The notes beneath the pieces were generated by a model. The model worked only from the letters and a program-made list of their open reading frames with translations, was not told where the DNA came from and did not search any database. 64,000 nt of DNA from Polaribacter sp. Z022 (GTDB taxonomy: Bacteria > Bacteroidota > Bacteroidia > Flavobacteriales > Flavobacteriaceae): assembly GCF_023555495.1 (NCBI RefSeq), contig NZ_JALCZO010000002.1, positions 602,935 through 666,934 of the forward strand, written 5' to 3'. A program made the position numbers and the translations under genes. Below, in pieces: positions 7,970 to 16,263 of this stretch; the first letter of the stretch is position 1; each line of letters starts with the position of its first letter.

Positions 7970-10057
7970 TTATTCTGTTTTTACAGCTTGTCTTGTTGCT
8001 GTAACTTTACTTAATAATCTTTTTAAAATCAATATAATAGTTTCTTGGTTTTCTAAAGTAGCATCACCTAAACTATTGGTTATAGTTTCATTTATTATTA
8101 AAGTTGGAGGGGTAGTATAGTTAAGAGAACTATTAATTGCTTCAATTTTTACTAATAATCGTTCTGTAATTTTTAATATTTCTTGCTGATTTAGTTCTGT
8201 ACCTAAATCAATTAAATCAATATCTAGTCTTACATAATTTATATCTTCTTCTGGTATTATTTCTTTAAATAAATTAGGACCTTCAGATAATATATCTACA
8301 TGAATTTCAATTCCGTTTGTAGGTACTGTACTTGGTACTAAAAAATGACATTTAAAAAGTGTAGTTTCTGGTGACGAAAAATAAATTTTAGAAAGGTCGT
8401 CTTTATTTATTATTGCTACATCGTTTGTTGTTCCTTGATTCCATCTTAAATGTACAAACTTGTTTACACCATTACTATCAATATAACCATGTTCTAATGT
8501 AGCACCATTGCTAACTGTAATATTTGCAGTTGTTTTAATGCCTTTAAATTTATTTGTAGTAACTAATGTGTTAGATTTTATTGTAATGGTTTTGGTATCT
8601 GTGTTTACTGTAAAAATTGAGTTTGCTGCTGCATCTACCACTAAATTATAATCGCCAATATCTAACAAAGAATTTTCGTTTATCATTAGTAATTTATTAA
8701 TACTTGGTATTTCTAAATTGGTTTGATTTATTTGTTTCCAATATTTTGCATAATCATATAATTGACCAAGATTTTCTATTGAAGTATAACCAGCAACTAC
8801 AGCAACATCTTTTTCTGTAATACTTGTATCTTCAAACATTGTCCAATCGTAAGTTAATTTACTAGTTCCTTTTAATTTTTGAATAGATTTTGTTAGTACT
8901 TTGTTATAATGATAAAAATAAATATCAAATTCATCATCTGTATTGTTGTTTTTACTTCTTCTATCAAAAACTACGGTTCCAGTATTTAAATGATTAACAA
9001 CACCAGTAAGTATTTCTGTTGTAGAAATTAATCCACTAGAATTTGATGTTTTAAAGTAAGTTCTGTCATCAGAAAAAGTATAACCATTACCATTAACTCT
9101 TTGATTGTTATTGGTATCTCTAATAAACATTTTTGCATTTTGTATTGGTAAACCATTATCATCTATAATTGTAGGTTCTATTTCTTTTGTTATTTGCCAA
9201 GTACCTGTAGAATTTCCATTACCAATTAAATGTTCTTGTATAATTAAATTTGTACCACTAGCAGAATTTATAATTTTCCCTTTTTTATACTGCCAAAGAC
9301 CCAAGTCTAATCTATTTCCTCTTCCACCTCCAGAATAATCTCTTAGAGTATATTCTGTGTTAGGAGAATTAACGCTAAAACTAATTCCTTCATCTGCAAT
9401 AGTAGGAGTGTAGCCATCAAATTTAATTGGAGATCCAATCATAGTCATTGCATATTTTACCATTTTAAAATTGACTGCTGTTAAGTTATTAGAAAATTGT
9501 CTTATTTGATATTGTGGATGTGGGGTAGCTAATAATTCTATTCTTCCATCTTGAATATTTACTGTAGAATTTGTGTAAAATTTTATTGAAGATGAACATT
9601 CAATTCCACCACCTTGCATATTAAAAGTACCAGAATCACTTACATCTAATGAAAAATTTGCACAACAGTCATTTCTATCAAAAGTTGTTCTAATTGCAGT
9701 TCTTTGTAAATAGGATGTAAAACCATTAATAGTTTCAAAATCTTCTATATTTAAAGTTCCATTTACTTTTACAATACTTCTTGGAGCAGAAACACCAATT
9801 ATTAAAATTTCTTTTGAAGCATCTATAGTAAGATTTCCATTAATAATTAATTGTCTATTACCAATACTATAAATAGTATATTCTGAATCTGTGCCTAAAC
9901 CAACTTGAACAATATTAACACCAGAAATTCCTACCAATCCTGATAAATCTAAATCAGTATTTGTTTGTGTTATAGTTGTAGAACTTGTTAATGTAAATGT
10001 AGCTTGTACATACAATGTAACTGTAAAAAACAAAAATGTAAGTAATCTTTTTTTCAT
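7970..10057 (-). CDS. Large secreted protein with beta-solenoid-like and tail-fibre-like regions
   Basis: A 695-residue protein with an N-terminal signal peptide (about residues 1-19, MKKRLLTFLFFTVTLYVQA). Residues ~50-200 look like short beta repeats rich in Ile/Val/Asn (INGNLTIDASKEILIIGV, VKVNGTLNIEDFE), suggesting a right-handed beta-solenoid. The middle (around 415-460: SITEKDVAVVAGYTSIENL, GQLYDYAKYWKQ) and repeated ITVSNGATLEHGYI-type strands resemble regions of phage or marine-bacterial fibre proteins, by recollection only. The C-terminus has two related helical segments, NQQEILKITERLLVKIEAI and ENQETIILILKRLLSKVTA. There is no obvious T9SS type A sorting domain, so its surface attachment route is unclear. 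It is the last gene of the six-gene block, 16 bases from the 213-aa gene. Confidence 0.7.
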   Translation of the reverse strand: MKKRLLTFLFFTVTLYVQATFTLTSSTTITQTNTDLDLSGLVGISGVNIVQVGLGTDSEYTIYSIGNRQLIINGNLTIDASKEILIIGVSAPRSIVKVNGTLNIEDFETINGFTSYLQRTAIRTTFDRNDCCANFSLDVSDSGTFNMQGGGIECSSSIKFYTNSTVNIQDGRIELLATPHPQYQIRQFSNNLTAVNFKMVKYAMTMIGSPIKFDGYTPTIADEGISFSVNSPNTEYTLRDYSGGGRGNRLDLGLWQYKKGKIINSASGTNLIIQEHLIGNGNSTGTWQITKEIEPTIIDDNGLPIQNAKMFIRDTNNNQRVNGNGYTFSDDRTYFKTSNSSGLISTTEILTGVVNHLNTGTVVFDRRSKNNNTDDEFDIYFYHYNKVLTKSIQKLKGTSKLTYDWTMFEDTSITEKDVAVVAGYTSIENLGQLYDYAKYWKQINQTNLEIPSINKLLMINENSLLDIGDYNLVVDAAANSIFTVNTDTKTITIKSNTLVTTNKFKGIKTTANITVSNGATLEHGYIDSNGVNKFVHLRWNQGTTNDVAIINKDDLSKIYFSSPETTLFKCHFLVPSTVPTNGIEIHVDILSEGPNLFKEIIPEEDINYVRLDIDLIDLGTELNQQEILKITERLLVKIEAINSSLNYTTPPTLIINETITNSLGDATLENQETIILILKRLLSKVTATRQAVKTE

Positions 10058-10073
10058 TTTAATGTTTTATAAA

Positions 10074-10715
10074 TTAATACGTTAAACTAGCACAAACAGC
10101 TAAACTTGTAGGTTGTGTGGATTGACTAGGATTGTTATTTATAGTAGCAACATCTTCTACATTTATATCATTTTTATTGTAACGAATTACTTTCCAATTA
10201 CCATTAACAATTAATGATACATATCTATAATTATCGTTAGAAGAATCTGCATCATCATCACCATCAAAAATGAGTTCGTTCTTTACAGAATTATAAGCAA
10301 TAGGTTTCCATGTATTTTCTGATCTTAAATAGGCATTGTTATTTCCAGAACTATAAAGTAACATTCCATCTGTAGGAGTTGTTATTTCTGATGTACTTGT
10401 TTCTGTTGGTAGAATTAAAGCTAGTTTTTGAGAATTAGTTAAATCTAATAACAACTCAACTTTAGTATTAACTAGTTTCCAATTTGTACCATCGTAAATT
10501 TTGGTTTTAATTTTATCTATAATTGTATTGTCAAACCAAATATCACCTAATAATGCAGTTTCTGGAGCAGTTTCTGAAGTTGTAACTTTATTATTTATAA
10601 TTGTTTTTAAGGTTCCTTTATTATCTATGATTCTTACTTTTTGTGCAAAACTTATTTGTATGCTATTTGCACACAGAATCAATATTAGAATTTTTAAGAT
10701 TCCTTTATAAAACAT
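10074..10715 (-). CDS. Secreted modular protein with DNKGT and YDGTNW motifs
   Basis: A 213-residue protein with a signal peptide ending about LCANSIQISFAQ. The mature start KVRIIDNKGTLKTIINNKV parallels RVIDNKGTKKFLQVKNG in the 247-aa neighbour. Next comes a LLGDIWFDNT...KIYDGTNWKLVN module, paralleled by VGDQVWNKTL...EVYDGTNWVSI in the 378-aa protein. Family knowledge: GDxWxN...YDGTxW repeats are typical of tail-fibre-like and surface proteins of Flavobacteria. No enzyme motif is seen. It starts a subunit of the block because a terminator-like hairpin (10763-10820) separates it from the 247-aa gene. It is followed 16 bases later by the 695-aa gene. Confidence 0.7.
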   Translation of the reverse strand: MFYKGILKILILILCANSIQISFAQKVRIIDNKGTLKTIINNKVTTSETAPETALLGDIWFDNTIIDKIKTKIYDGTNWKLVNTKVELLLDLTNSQKLALILPTETSTSEITTPTDGMLLYSSGNNNAYLRSENTWKPIAYNSVKNELIFDGDDDADSSNDNYRYVSLIVNGNWKVIRYNKNDINVEDVATINNNPSQSTQPTSLAVCASLTY

Positions 10716-10762
10716 TGTTCTTTATTTAATCTTATAAATAAAAAATTAATGTGATTAAAAAA

Positions 10763-10820
10763 CATATAATTTAGGAGAGTGAATTTGTATATTAATTAAC
10801 TCTCCTAAATAAATTATATG
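10763..10820 (-). terminator. Long hairpin with U-tail between the 247-aa and 213-aa genes
   Basis: Left arm CATATAATTTAGGAGAGT (10763-10780) pairs with ACTCTCCTAAATAAATTATATG (10799-10820), with a 4-nt bulge. On the minus strand the stem is followed by GTTTTTTAATC, so it fits a Rho-independent terminator or attenuator inside the surface-protein cluster. Confidence 0.75.
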
Positions 10821-10863
10821 ATTAAACATAAAAACATAACTTTTTGTAGGTTCGTATTTTAAT

Positions 10864-11607
10864 TTAGTAAATCCATTGCACTTCAATAAGATCACCAGCA
10901 TAAGTAGTCCAATCATTTGGTGCTGTAGCACTTACATTAAGTGTTATAGTATCATCTGCAGTAAGTGAATAATCTACAGAAGCTCTAAGTTTTGCTCCAT
11001 TTCTGTATACAGAAATTTTATTTATAGAGGTTCCCATTGCTAAACCTGTTGCAGTTACTGTAAGGTTTCCATCTGCAGCTATAGAAAATTCTGCACGACC
11101 TGCAGTAATTAAATTTGTAGCTAATAATTTTTTTGTTTCACCTGTAGCTTCATCTCTAATTAAAACTGTCCAACCAGTTCCAGTACCTCCATGAGAACTT
11201 GCATCTGAAGCTGTAGATGCTATAGCAGCAGTTGTTGCTTCACCAGCAGTTAATGTAGGACTCAATAATTTAATTCCATCTAAAGCAAATATTCTATTTG
11301 TTGCATCTATGTAAGTACTATCTGTTAAAGTACCACCTAATTGCCAAGTAGAAATAATACCACCATCTGTAGTTGTATCTGTTAACAGTGTTATACCATT
11401 TTTAACTTGTAAGAATTTTTTAGTTCCTTTATTGTCAATAACTCTAATGGTTCCATTTAATACAGAAGATTTACTTACATCTTCTTTTTTACCTATTTTG
11501 GTTGTTCCATCTGTTTCTGTTGCATCTCCTGTTACTTGTTGTGCTTGTACGTTATAACTAATTATCATTATTATGCTAATAGCTACTAATTTTATATATT
11601 TTTTCAT
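10864..11607 (-). CDS. Secreted tail-fibre-like modular protein
   Basis: A 247-residue protein with a signal peptide (about residues 1-22, ending NVQAQ). The module order is RVIDNKGTKKFLQ, then STWQLGGTLTDSTYIDATN, then VLIRDEATGETKKLLATNL, then a C-terminal FSIAADGNLTVTATGLA...VYRNGAKLRASVDYSLTADDTI...GDLIEVQWIY domain. The last resembles the C-terminal 'VxVNGxxL..xDY' domain seen in phage tail fibres and Bacteroidota surface proteins. The same order recurs in the 378-aa neighbour. Composition is unusually rich in Thr/Ala/Gly compared with other genes here. The role is inferred as an extracellular fibre or adhesin component. Confidence 0.72.
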   Translation of the reverse strand: MKKYIKLVAISIIMIISYNVQAQQVTGDATETDGTTKIGKKEDVSKSSVLNGTIRVIDNKGTKKFLQVKNGITLLTDTTTDGGIISTWQLGGTLTDSTYIDATNRIFALDGIKLLSPTLTAGEATTAAIASTASDASSHGGTGTGWTVLIRDEATGETKKLLATNLITAGRAEFSIAADGNLTVTATGLAMGTSINKISVYRNGAKLRASVDYSLTADDTITLNVSATAPNDWTTYAGDLIEVQWIY

Positions 11608-11695
11608 TTTATAATTTTTAATTTGTTTATACTTTTTAATAAATCGTCATTTTTTGTTTCTCATACTTTGTAGGGTTTAAGGGTTTATATTAAGT

Positions 11696-12832
11696 TTAGA
11701 ATAATTGTACTATTCTAATTTTATCGTTTTTATAACATATAGCTTCTGGTTCTAATTTTATAGTTGTACTATTAATAGCTGTAAAATTTATTAGAACTCC
11801 ATTTCTATATACATCTATATTTTCTGTATTTGTAAAATTTAAAGGAATTGTAAATTCAAGTTGTCCATCTTTAGCAAGAATTACTACTTGTTTTTGTTGA
11901 GAAACTTGAATTAAGTTTTTCTTTTTTAAAACGCCTGTATTTTTATCAATGACAACAACTAAGTCTTCATTATTAACACTGTTTTGTAAACCCTCAATAG
12001 CTAATGTGTTTGTATTGTTGGTTGTAATTTTTGTAGGTTCTGTTAATTTACCTCCTAATTTTATGATGTTCTCTTTTTGTTGAAGTCCGTTTAAAACTTT
12101 TGTTGTTATAGAAACCCAATTTGTACCATCGTAAACTTCAATACATTTTAATGTTTTATTCCAAACTTGATCTCCAACAACCGGATTTTGAAACTTTTTA
12201 GTTCTTGCAGAATCATCTGTAACAACTAAAAGTCCTAATTCATTAGAATTATCATAATCATCATTTACAGGTACCCAATTTGTGTTGTTCCAAATTAATA
12301 AAGTAGGATTTCTATTTTTACCGAATTTTGTATGCCAAATTAATTCTCCTATATTATGAGGTGGTGTTAGATCTTCTAAGGAATTTACTATTTTAATATT
12401 TCTATCTCCATTAATTTTGTGAGGTATATATAATATCTTTTGAGAATCTAAAAAGACAAAACCTTCATCATTACTAAGAATATTTAATTCTACATTTAAA
12501 TATTTTAGTTTACCATCCCAAATAATATCTCCAAAAGTGAAGTTTATTGGAGTTCCTTCTCCAACAATAAGAGAAACCATTCCATTTTCTTCAGTAATAA
12601 TATTATGTTCTTCTACATATTCTATTCCTGTTTCGTTAGTAATTGTAAAACGAAGAATAATATTTTCTGAACCTAAAGGAATACTATTTCCTGTTACATC
12701 TGTTCCTGGTATTTGTATTTCTTCATTATTTAAAATTAATGCTTGATAATTAAACCCAGGAGTTTGACTAAGTACAATTGTACTAGTTAATAAAAACAGA
12801 TAAAGCCCAATTTTTTTAATAAAATCCTCCAT
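11696..12832 (-). CDS. Secreted tail-fibre-like protein with Bacteroidota N-terminal beta domain
   Basis: A 378-residue secreted protein; the signal peptide ends about TIVLSQ. Residues ~25-130 (PGFNYQALILNNEE, ENIILRFTITNETG, EEHNIITEENGMVSLIVGEG) match an N-terminal domain common in Bacteroidota fibre-like proteins ('FNYQAVxRD...G.V.LxIG.G'). Then come two GDxWxN / YDGTNW-type modules, a LGGKLTEPTKITTNNTNTL module, DLVVVIDKNTGVLKKKNL, and a C-terminal VYRNGVLINFTAINS domain ending KIRIVQLF. Its start overlaps the barrel gene by 17 bases, so they are translationally linked. No catalytic motif is seen. Confidence 0.75.
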   Translation of the reverse strand: MEDFIKKIGLYLFLLTSTIVLSQTPGFNYQALILNNEEIQIPGTDVTGNSIPLGSENIILRFTITNETGIEYVEEHNIITEENGMVSLIVGEGTPINFTFGDIIWDGKLKYLNVELNILSNDEGFVFLDSQKILYIPHKINGDRNIKIVNSLEDLTPPHNIGELIWHTKFGKNRNPTLLIWNNTNWVPVNDDYDNSNELGLLVVTDDSARTKKFQNPVVGDQVWNKTLKCIEVYDGTNWVSITTKVLNGLQQKENIIKLGGKLTEPTKITTNNTNTLAIEGLQNSVNNEDLVVVIDKNTGVLKKKNLIQVSQQKQVVILAKDGQLEFTIPLNFTNTENIDVYRNGVLINFTAINSTTIKLEPEAICYKNDKIRIVQLF

Positions 12833-13505
12833 GACATCTGTTTTTATAATTATTTATACTAAATGAGATTCCAAATGAAATAGAATTTGTACGAAAAGTA
12901 TATTTTTCTTCTACATTACTGTCTTGATTGTATTCCCTAAAACTATCTGCAGTACTAAAGCTTATGTAAGTAGCTATTTCATCTGAAATTATATATTCTA
13001 CACTTACACCTTTATGAAAACGAATAAAAGTTTTATCGAAAGTATTATCATTAAAAATGTCATTTACAACATCATTGTATGCATTTGTACCTGTAATTAA
13101 CCAATCATGAGAAAGATGAGAGTGTACTTGAATTTTAAAAAAAGGTTCATTAATTACAGCAAAATTAAATCCGGTTTTTAAACCAAAAGAAGTTAAGTTA
13201 TATGTTAAAGGAACACACTCTTTACCAGTTGTAAAACCCGTAATAATTTTATATTTATTATAACTAATACCAGATTCCCATTTTAATCGATTTTTATAAA
13301 TGTCTAATTTATAGCCACTTTCTATAAAAAACTCAAATAATTTATAATACGTTAATTTTAAGGTGTTTGCACCTTTGTTATTAACATAATCTTTAAAGTA
13401 AGCATTTTCTATACCTGTTTCTAAGTACACTTGTTGGCTATTTACTTCTAAAAAAAGAAAAGTAAAAAGTATTAAGAATCTATATTTAGCTTTAATTTTT
13501 AACAT
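12816..13505 (-). CDS. Small outer-membrane beta-barrel protein
   Basis: A 229-residue protein with a signal peptide (about residues 1-23, ending LEVNSQ). The mature chain is a series of amphipathic strands with aromatic girdles (NTLKLTYYKLFEFFIESGYKL, LKWESGISYNKYKIIT, SFGLKTGFNFAVIN, GVSVEYIISDEIATYISFS, SISFGISFSI), consistent with an 8- to 10-stranded barrel. It lies 4 bases after the T9SS-sorted gene and overlaps the 378-aa gene by 17 bases, so the three form one translationally coupled unit. A role as outer-membrane anchor for the fibre-like proteins is inference. Confidence 0.72.
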   Translation of the reverse strand: MLKIKAKYRFLILFTFLFLEVNSQQVYLETGIENAYFKDYVNNKGANTLKLTYYKLFEFFIESGYKLDIYKNRLKWESGISYNKYKIITGFTTGKECVPLTYNLTSFGLKTGFNFAVINEPFFKIQVHSHLSHDWLITGTNAYNDVVNDIFNDNTFDKTFIRFHKGVSVEYIISDEIATYISFSTADSFREYNQDSNVEEKYTFRTNSISFGISFSINNYKNRCHGGFY

Positions 13506-13509
13506 ATAA

Positions 13510-14034
13510 TTATTCTGCTTTTAAAATTTTATTAGTTGATGAAATTTTTCCACTTTGAATTTCAATCAAATAAGTACCTAGACTATAATTTTTCATAGAA
13601 ATTAAAATCTTGTCTGTTGGGTTATATTTTTTATTAGCGTGTACTTTTCCATTTATATCAAAAATTCTGATATAAACATTATGGGTAGTTTTTTTAGCGA
13701 AATCAATTTTTATGTAGTCTATAAAAGGATTTGGAGATATTACAAAGTCTAAAGTTTCTTTAAAGAAATCCTTATTTGTATTGTCTAATTTTAAACTTAT
13801 GTTATTGTTTAAAAAGCCTTCTTGTACTGTTATTAGCTTAACTTTTTTTATGCCAATTATTCCAGTTTGTCCAATACTTTGTTGAATATTGTATTTATTG
13901 TTACTTGTGTAAACTGTAGTAGATCCAACAAAAGTTAAAGTTGCTCTTTGTACAGAGTACTTTTTTATTGTTGATTGCTGTGAGTATGCAAAACAATGAC
14001 AAATAAATAAAAATAATAGGGAGAAATTTTTCAT
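13510..14034 (-). CDS. Very short T9SS type A sorting-domain protein
   Basis: A 174-residue protein with a signal peptide (residues ~1-18, ending CFAYSQ). The N-terminal module has SIGQTGIIGIKKVKLITVQEGF, typical of short Bacteroidota T9SS cargo. Residues ~95-174 are a T9SS type A C-terminal sorting domain: FVISPNPFIDYIKIDF, VYIRIFDINGKVHANKK, ISMKNYSLGTYLIEIQSGK, ending TNKILKAE. Only about 60-70 residues remain as cargo between these parts. It is the first gene of the six-gene minus-strand block, 4 bases before the barrel gene. Export across the outer membrane by the Por/Spr machinery and surface attachment follow from the sorting domain. Confidence 0.82.
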   Translation of the reverse strand: MKNFSLLFLFICHCFAYSQQSTIKKYSVQRATLTFVGSTTVYTSNNKYNIQQSIGQTGIIGIKKVKLITVQEGFLNNNISLKLDNTNKDFFKETLDFVISPNPFIDYIKIDFAKKTTHNVYIRIFDINGKVHANKKYNPTDKILISMKNYSLGTYLIEIQSGKISSTNKILKAE

Positions 14035-14168
14035 TTATAGATGCTGTTTGTTCTACTATAAATGTAAATAAGATACTAAGGTAACTCAATAGGTAAATTT
14101 CTTATTCTACTTATTATTTAAAAAATAAAAGAACAGAATACATAATTTTAAAAGAGTAGTATAACTAT

Positions 14169-14208
14169 AAATACCAATTTAAAAATTATTGTGTTTAAAT
14201 TGATATTT
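14169..14208 (-). terminator. Hairpin downstream of the YfcC-type gene
   Basis: Arms AAATACCAATTTAAA (14169-14183) and TTTAAATTGATATTT (14194-14208) pair with one C/A mismatch and a 10-nt loop, 25 bases past the stop of the transporter. The U-tail is poor on the minus strand, so termination is uncertain. Confidence 0.4.
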
Positions 14209-14232
14209 AATAATATATAAATGAATTGTAAT

Positions 14233-15729
14233 TTAAATATAAACAGATATGGTTAAAAATAATATAGATACTAATGCTAAAATTATAACCAAAGGAATTA
14301 TAAATTTTAACCATTTGTTATATCCAACATTAACAATTGCTAATGAAGCTAAAATTAAACCTGTAGGGTTTATAAAACTAAACAAACCAACTCCTAAAAG
14401 ATAAGCATTTACAACATGTTCTCTACCTAAAGATACAGTATCTGCTAAAGGAGACATTATAGGCATTGTTAAAACTGCCATACCAGATGAAGAAGGAATA
14501 AAAAATGACAATCCACTATACACAAACATTGTAGAGTTTATAAAAAGCCCCTTGTTCATTCCATCAGTAAAAGAACTAGAATAATATAATAATGTATCAC
14601 TTATTAAACCATCTTCCATTAAAATAGTAACACCTCTTGCTAAACCAATTATAAAAGCAACACTTAATAACTCATTAGCTCCTTTAATAAAAGTATTTAC
14701 AAAAACGGTTTCATTTATTTTATAAATAAAACCTATTAAAACAGCACCAACAAAGAAAACACCTGTCATTTCTAAAAACCACCATTCTAAATTTACAACA
14801 CCATAAACCATTATTATAAAACAAGTAATAAAAATAGTTAAGACCAACTTTAATTGTAATGTAAAGTTGATGCTTTCTGTAGAAGTCTTAAAAGAAAACA
14901 TTTTTTCAATACTATCTTTTTGATCATAAATAATAGATTTTGAAGGATCTTTTTTTACTTTTTGAGCATATCTAATAATATATGCAATACAGATTATTAA
15001 TCCTGTTAAAAGCATTATTACTCTTCCATTTATACCTGTAGTCCAATTTATTCCTGCAGAGTTTGATGCTATTATAGTACTAAATGGATTTGTAGTAGAA
15101 ACCATTGTACCTATAGTACTACCAATATAAATACAAGCCAAAGCTACAATTGCATCGTATTTTGCTGCAATAAAAATTGGAATTAAAATAGGGTAGAAGG
15201 CAATTGTTTCTTCTGCTAAACCAAATGTAGTTCCTCCTAATGCAATTAATGAAGTTACTGCAATAATTAAAATATATTCTTTTCCTTTAAGTAAGTTAGA
15301 CAGTCTTGTTATACCTGCTTCAAAAGCACCAGTATAATTTACAATGGCAACCAAACCTCCTATAAATAAAACTAAAATTATAATATCTGCAACTGCAATT
15401 ATTCCTTTTAAAGGCGCTAAAATAAATTCTTTAAAACCTTGTGGTCTTGCTTCTAATTTTTGATAGGTTCCAGGAATACTAATTGCTTTATAAATTGCTC
15501 CTGATGTAAATTTTTCTAAAGGGATTTTAACACCTAAACCATCTAAAGTTTTTTGAGATGCTTCTAAAGTAATAGAATTTTCTAAACTGGTTTTTACAAA
15601 TGAATTTTCTTCTTTATTATATGCTAATCTATCATATTGTCCAGAAGGAATACACCAAGTTAACAAAGCTACAAAAGCAGCAATTAAAAGTAAAACAGAT
15701 TGTGCACTAGGAAACTTTATTTTTTTCAT
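14233..15729 (-). CDS. YfcC/DcuC-family carboxylate or amino-acid transporter
   Basis: A 498-residue inner-membrane carrier with about 12 or more hydrophobic segments, of the YfcC / C4-dicarboxylate carrier (DcuC-like) family. N-terminal LTWCIPSGQYDR and GVKIPLEKFTSGAIYKAI are family marks. Others are GGLVAIVNYTGAFEAGI, GTTFGLAEETIAFYPILIPI and the C-terminal FIPSSSGMAVLTMPIMSPLAD. Family knowledge: such proteins move basic amino acids or dicarboxylates, often as antiporters; the exact substrate cannot be read from sequence. It is monocistronic, 45 bases downstream of msrB on the same strand. Confidence 0.9.
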   Translation of the reverse strand: MKKIKFPSAQSVLLLIAAFVALLTWCIPSGQYDRLAYNKEENSFVKTSLENSITLEASQKTLDGLGVKIPLEKFTSGAIYKAISIPGTYQKLEARPQGFKEFILAPLKGIIAVADIIILVLFIGGLVAIVNYTGAFEAGITRLSNLLKGKEYILIIAVTSLIALGGTTFGLAEETIAFYPILIPIFIAAKYDAIVALACIYIGSTIGTMVSTTNPFSTIIASNSAGINWTTGINGRVIMLLTGLIICIAYIIRYAQKVKKDPSKSIIYDQKDSIEKMFSFKTSTESINFTLQLKLVLTIFITCFIIMVYGVVNLEWWFLEMTGVFFVGAVLIGFIYKINETVFVNTFIKGANELLSVAFIIGLARGVTILMEDGLISDTLLYYSSSFTDGMNKGLFINSTMFVYSGLSFFIPSSSGMAVLTMPIMSPLADTVSLGREHVVNAYLLGVGLFSFINPTGLILASLAIVNVGYNKWLKFIIPLVIILALVSILFLTISVYI

Positions 15730-15774
15730 CTTTAAAATCTACTTAAGGCTTTAAAGATACTATTTTCAACCCTA

Positions 15775-16263
15775 TTATTTAGTTACTTTATATGGAATAA
15801 ATTTTAATGCAACCCCATTTATACAATGTCTTTTCCCTGTTGTTTCTTGTGGTCCATCATCAAAAGAATGCCCTAAATGACTACCACAAGTATTGCATTT
15901 TAATTCTGTTCTTGCATACCCTATTTTATAATCTATATCTAATTCTACATTCTCTTTAATTGCTCTATCAAAAGATGGCCATCCAGAACCAGAATTATAT
16001 TTATGTTCAGATTTATATAGAGGAGTTTCACATGCTTTACAAGTATAAATTCCCTTCCTTTTATTTTGATTTAATTCACTAGAAAAAGCTCTTTCTGTTC
16101 CTGCTTCTCGTAAAACATTATACTCTAAAGGTGTAAGTTGTTTTTTCCATTCAGCATCCGTTTTTTCAATTTTATATATTTTATTTTTAATTGATGAATT
16201 TTGTGAGTTACAAGAATAATTGATTAAAAAAAGAATAATTACGAAAGTGAAAATATTTTTCAT
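15775..16263 (-). CDS. msrB: Peptide-methionine (R)-S-oxide reductase, lipidated form
   Basis: MsrB reduces Met-R-sulfoxide in proteins. The best start is the ATG at 16263 (162 aa). A longer in-frame ORF starts at 16413, but its first 50 residues look like intergenic translation, and the internal start gives a clean lipoprotein signal (FLINYSC, Cys18). Structural zinc cysteines are C75, C78, C123 and C126 (CKACE, CNTCGSH). The catalytic Cys147 lies in GKRHCINGVALKF. SGSGWPSFD and GHSFDDGP are also classic. The lipobox puts it in the periplasm facing oxidative damage, unlike cytosolic MsrB. It is probably transcribed separately from the YfcC gene. Confidence 0.93.
   Translation of the reverse strand: MKNIFTFVIILFLINYSCNSQNSSIKNKIYKIEKTDAEWKKQLTPLEYNVLREAGTERAFSSELNQNKRKGIYTCKACETPLYKSEHKYNSGSGWPSFDRAIKENVELDIDYKIGYARTELKCNTCGSHLGHSFDDGPQETTGKRHCINGVALKFIPYKVTK

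Noticed and set aside
7970..14034. Prophage or tailocin reading of the fibre-like cluster
   Set aside because: All six proteins have signal peptides or an outer-membrane fold, and there is no capsid, portal, terminase, sheath, tube, baseplate, lysis or integrase gene; phage-like modules alone do not make a prophage.
13901..14089. Second ORF over the start of the T9SS mini-protein
   Set aside because: Overlaps in another frame and lacks a signal peptide or any domain; the T9SS reading frame is clearly the coding one.
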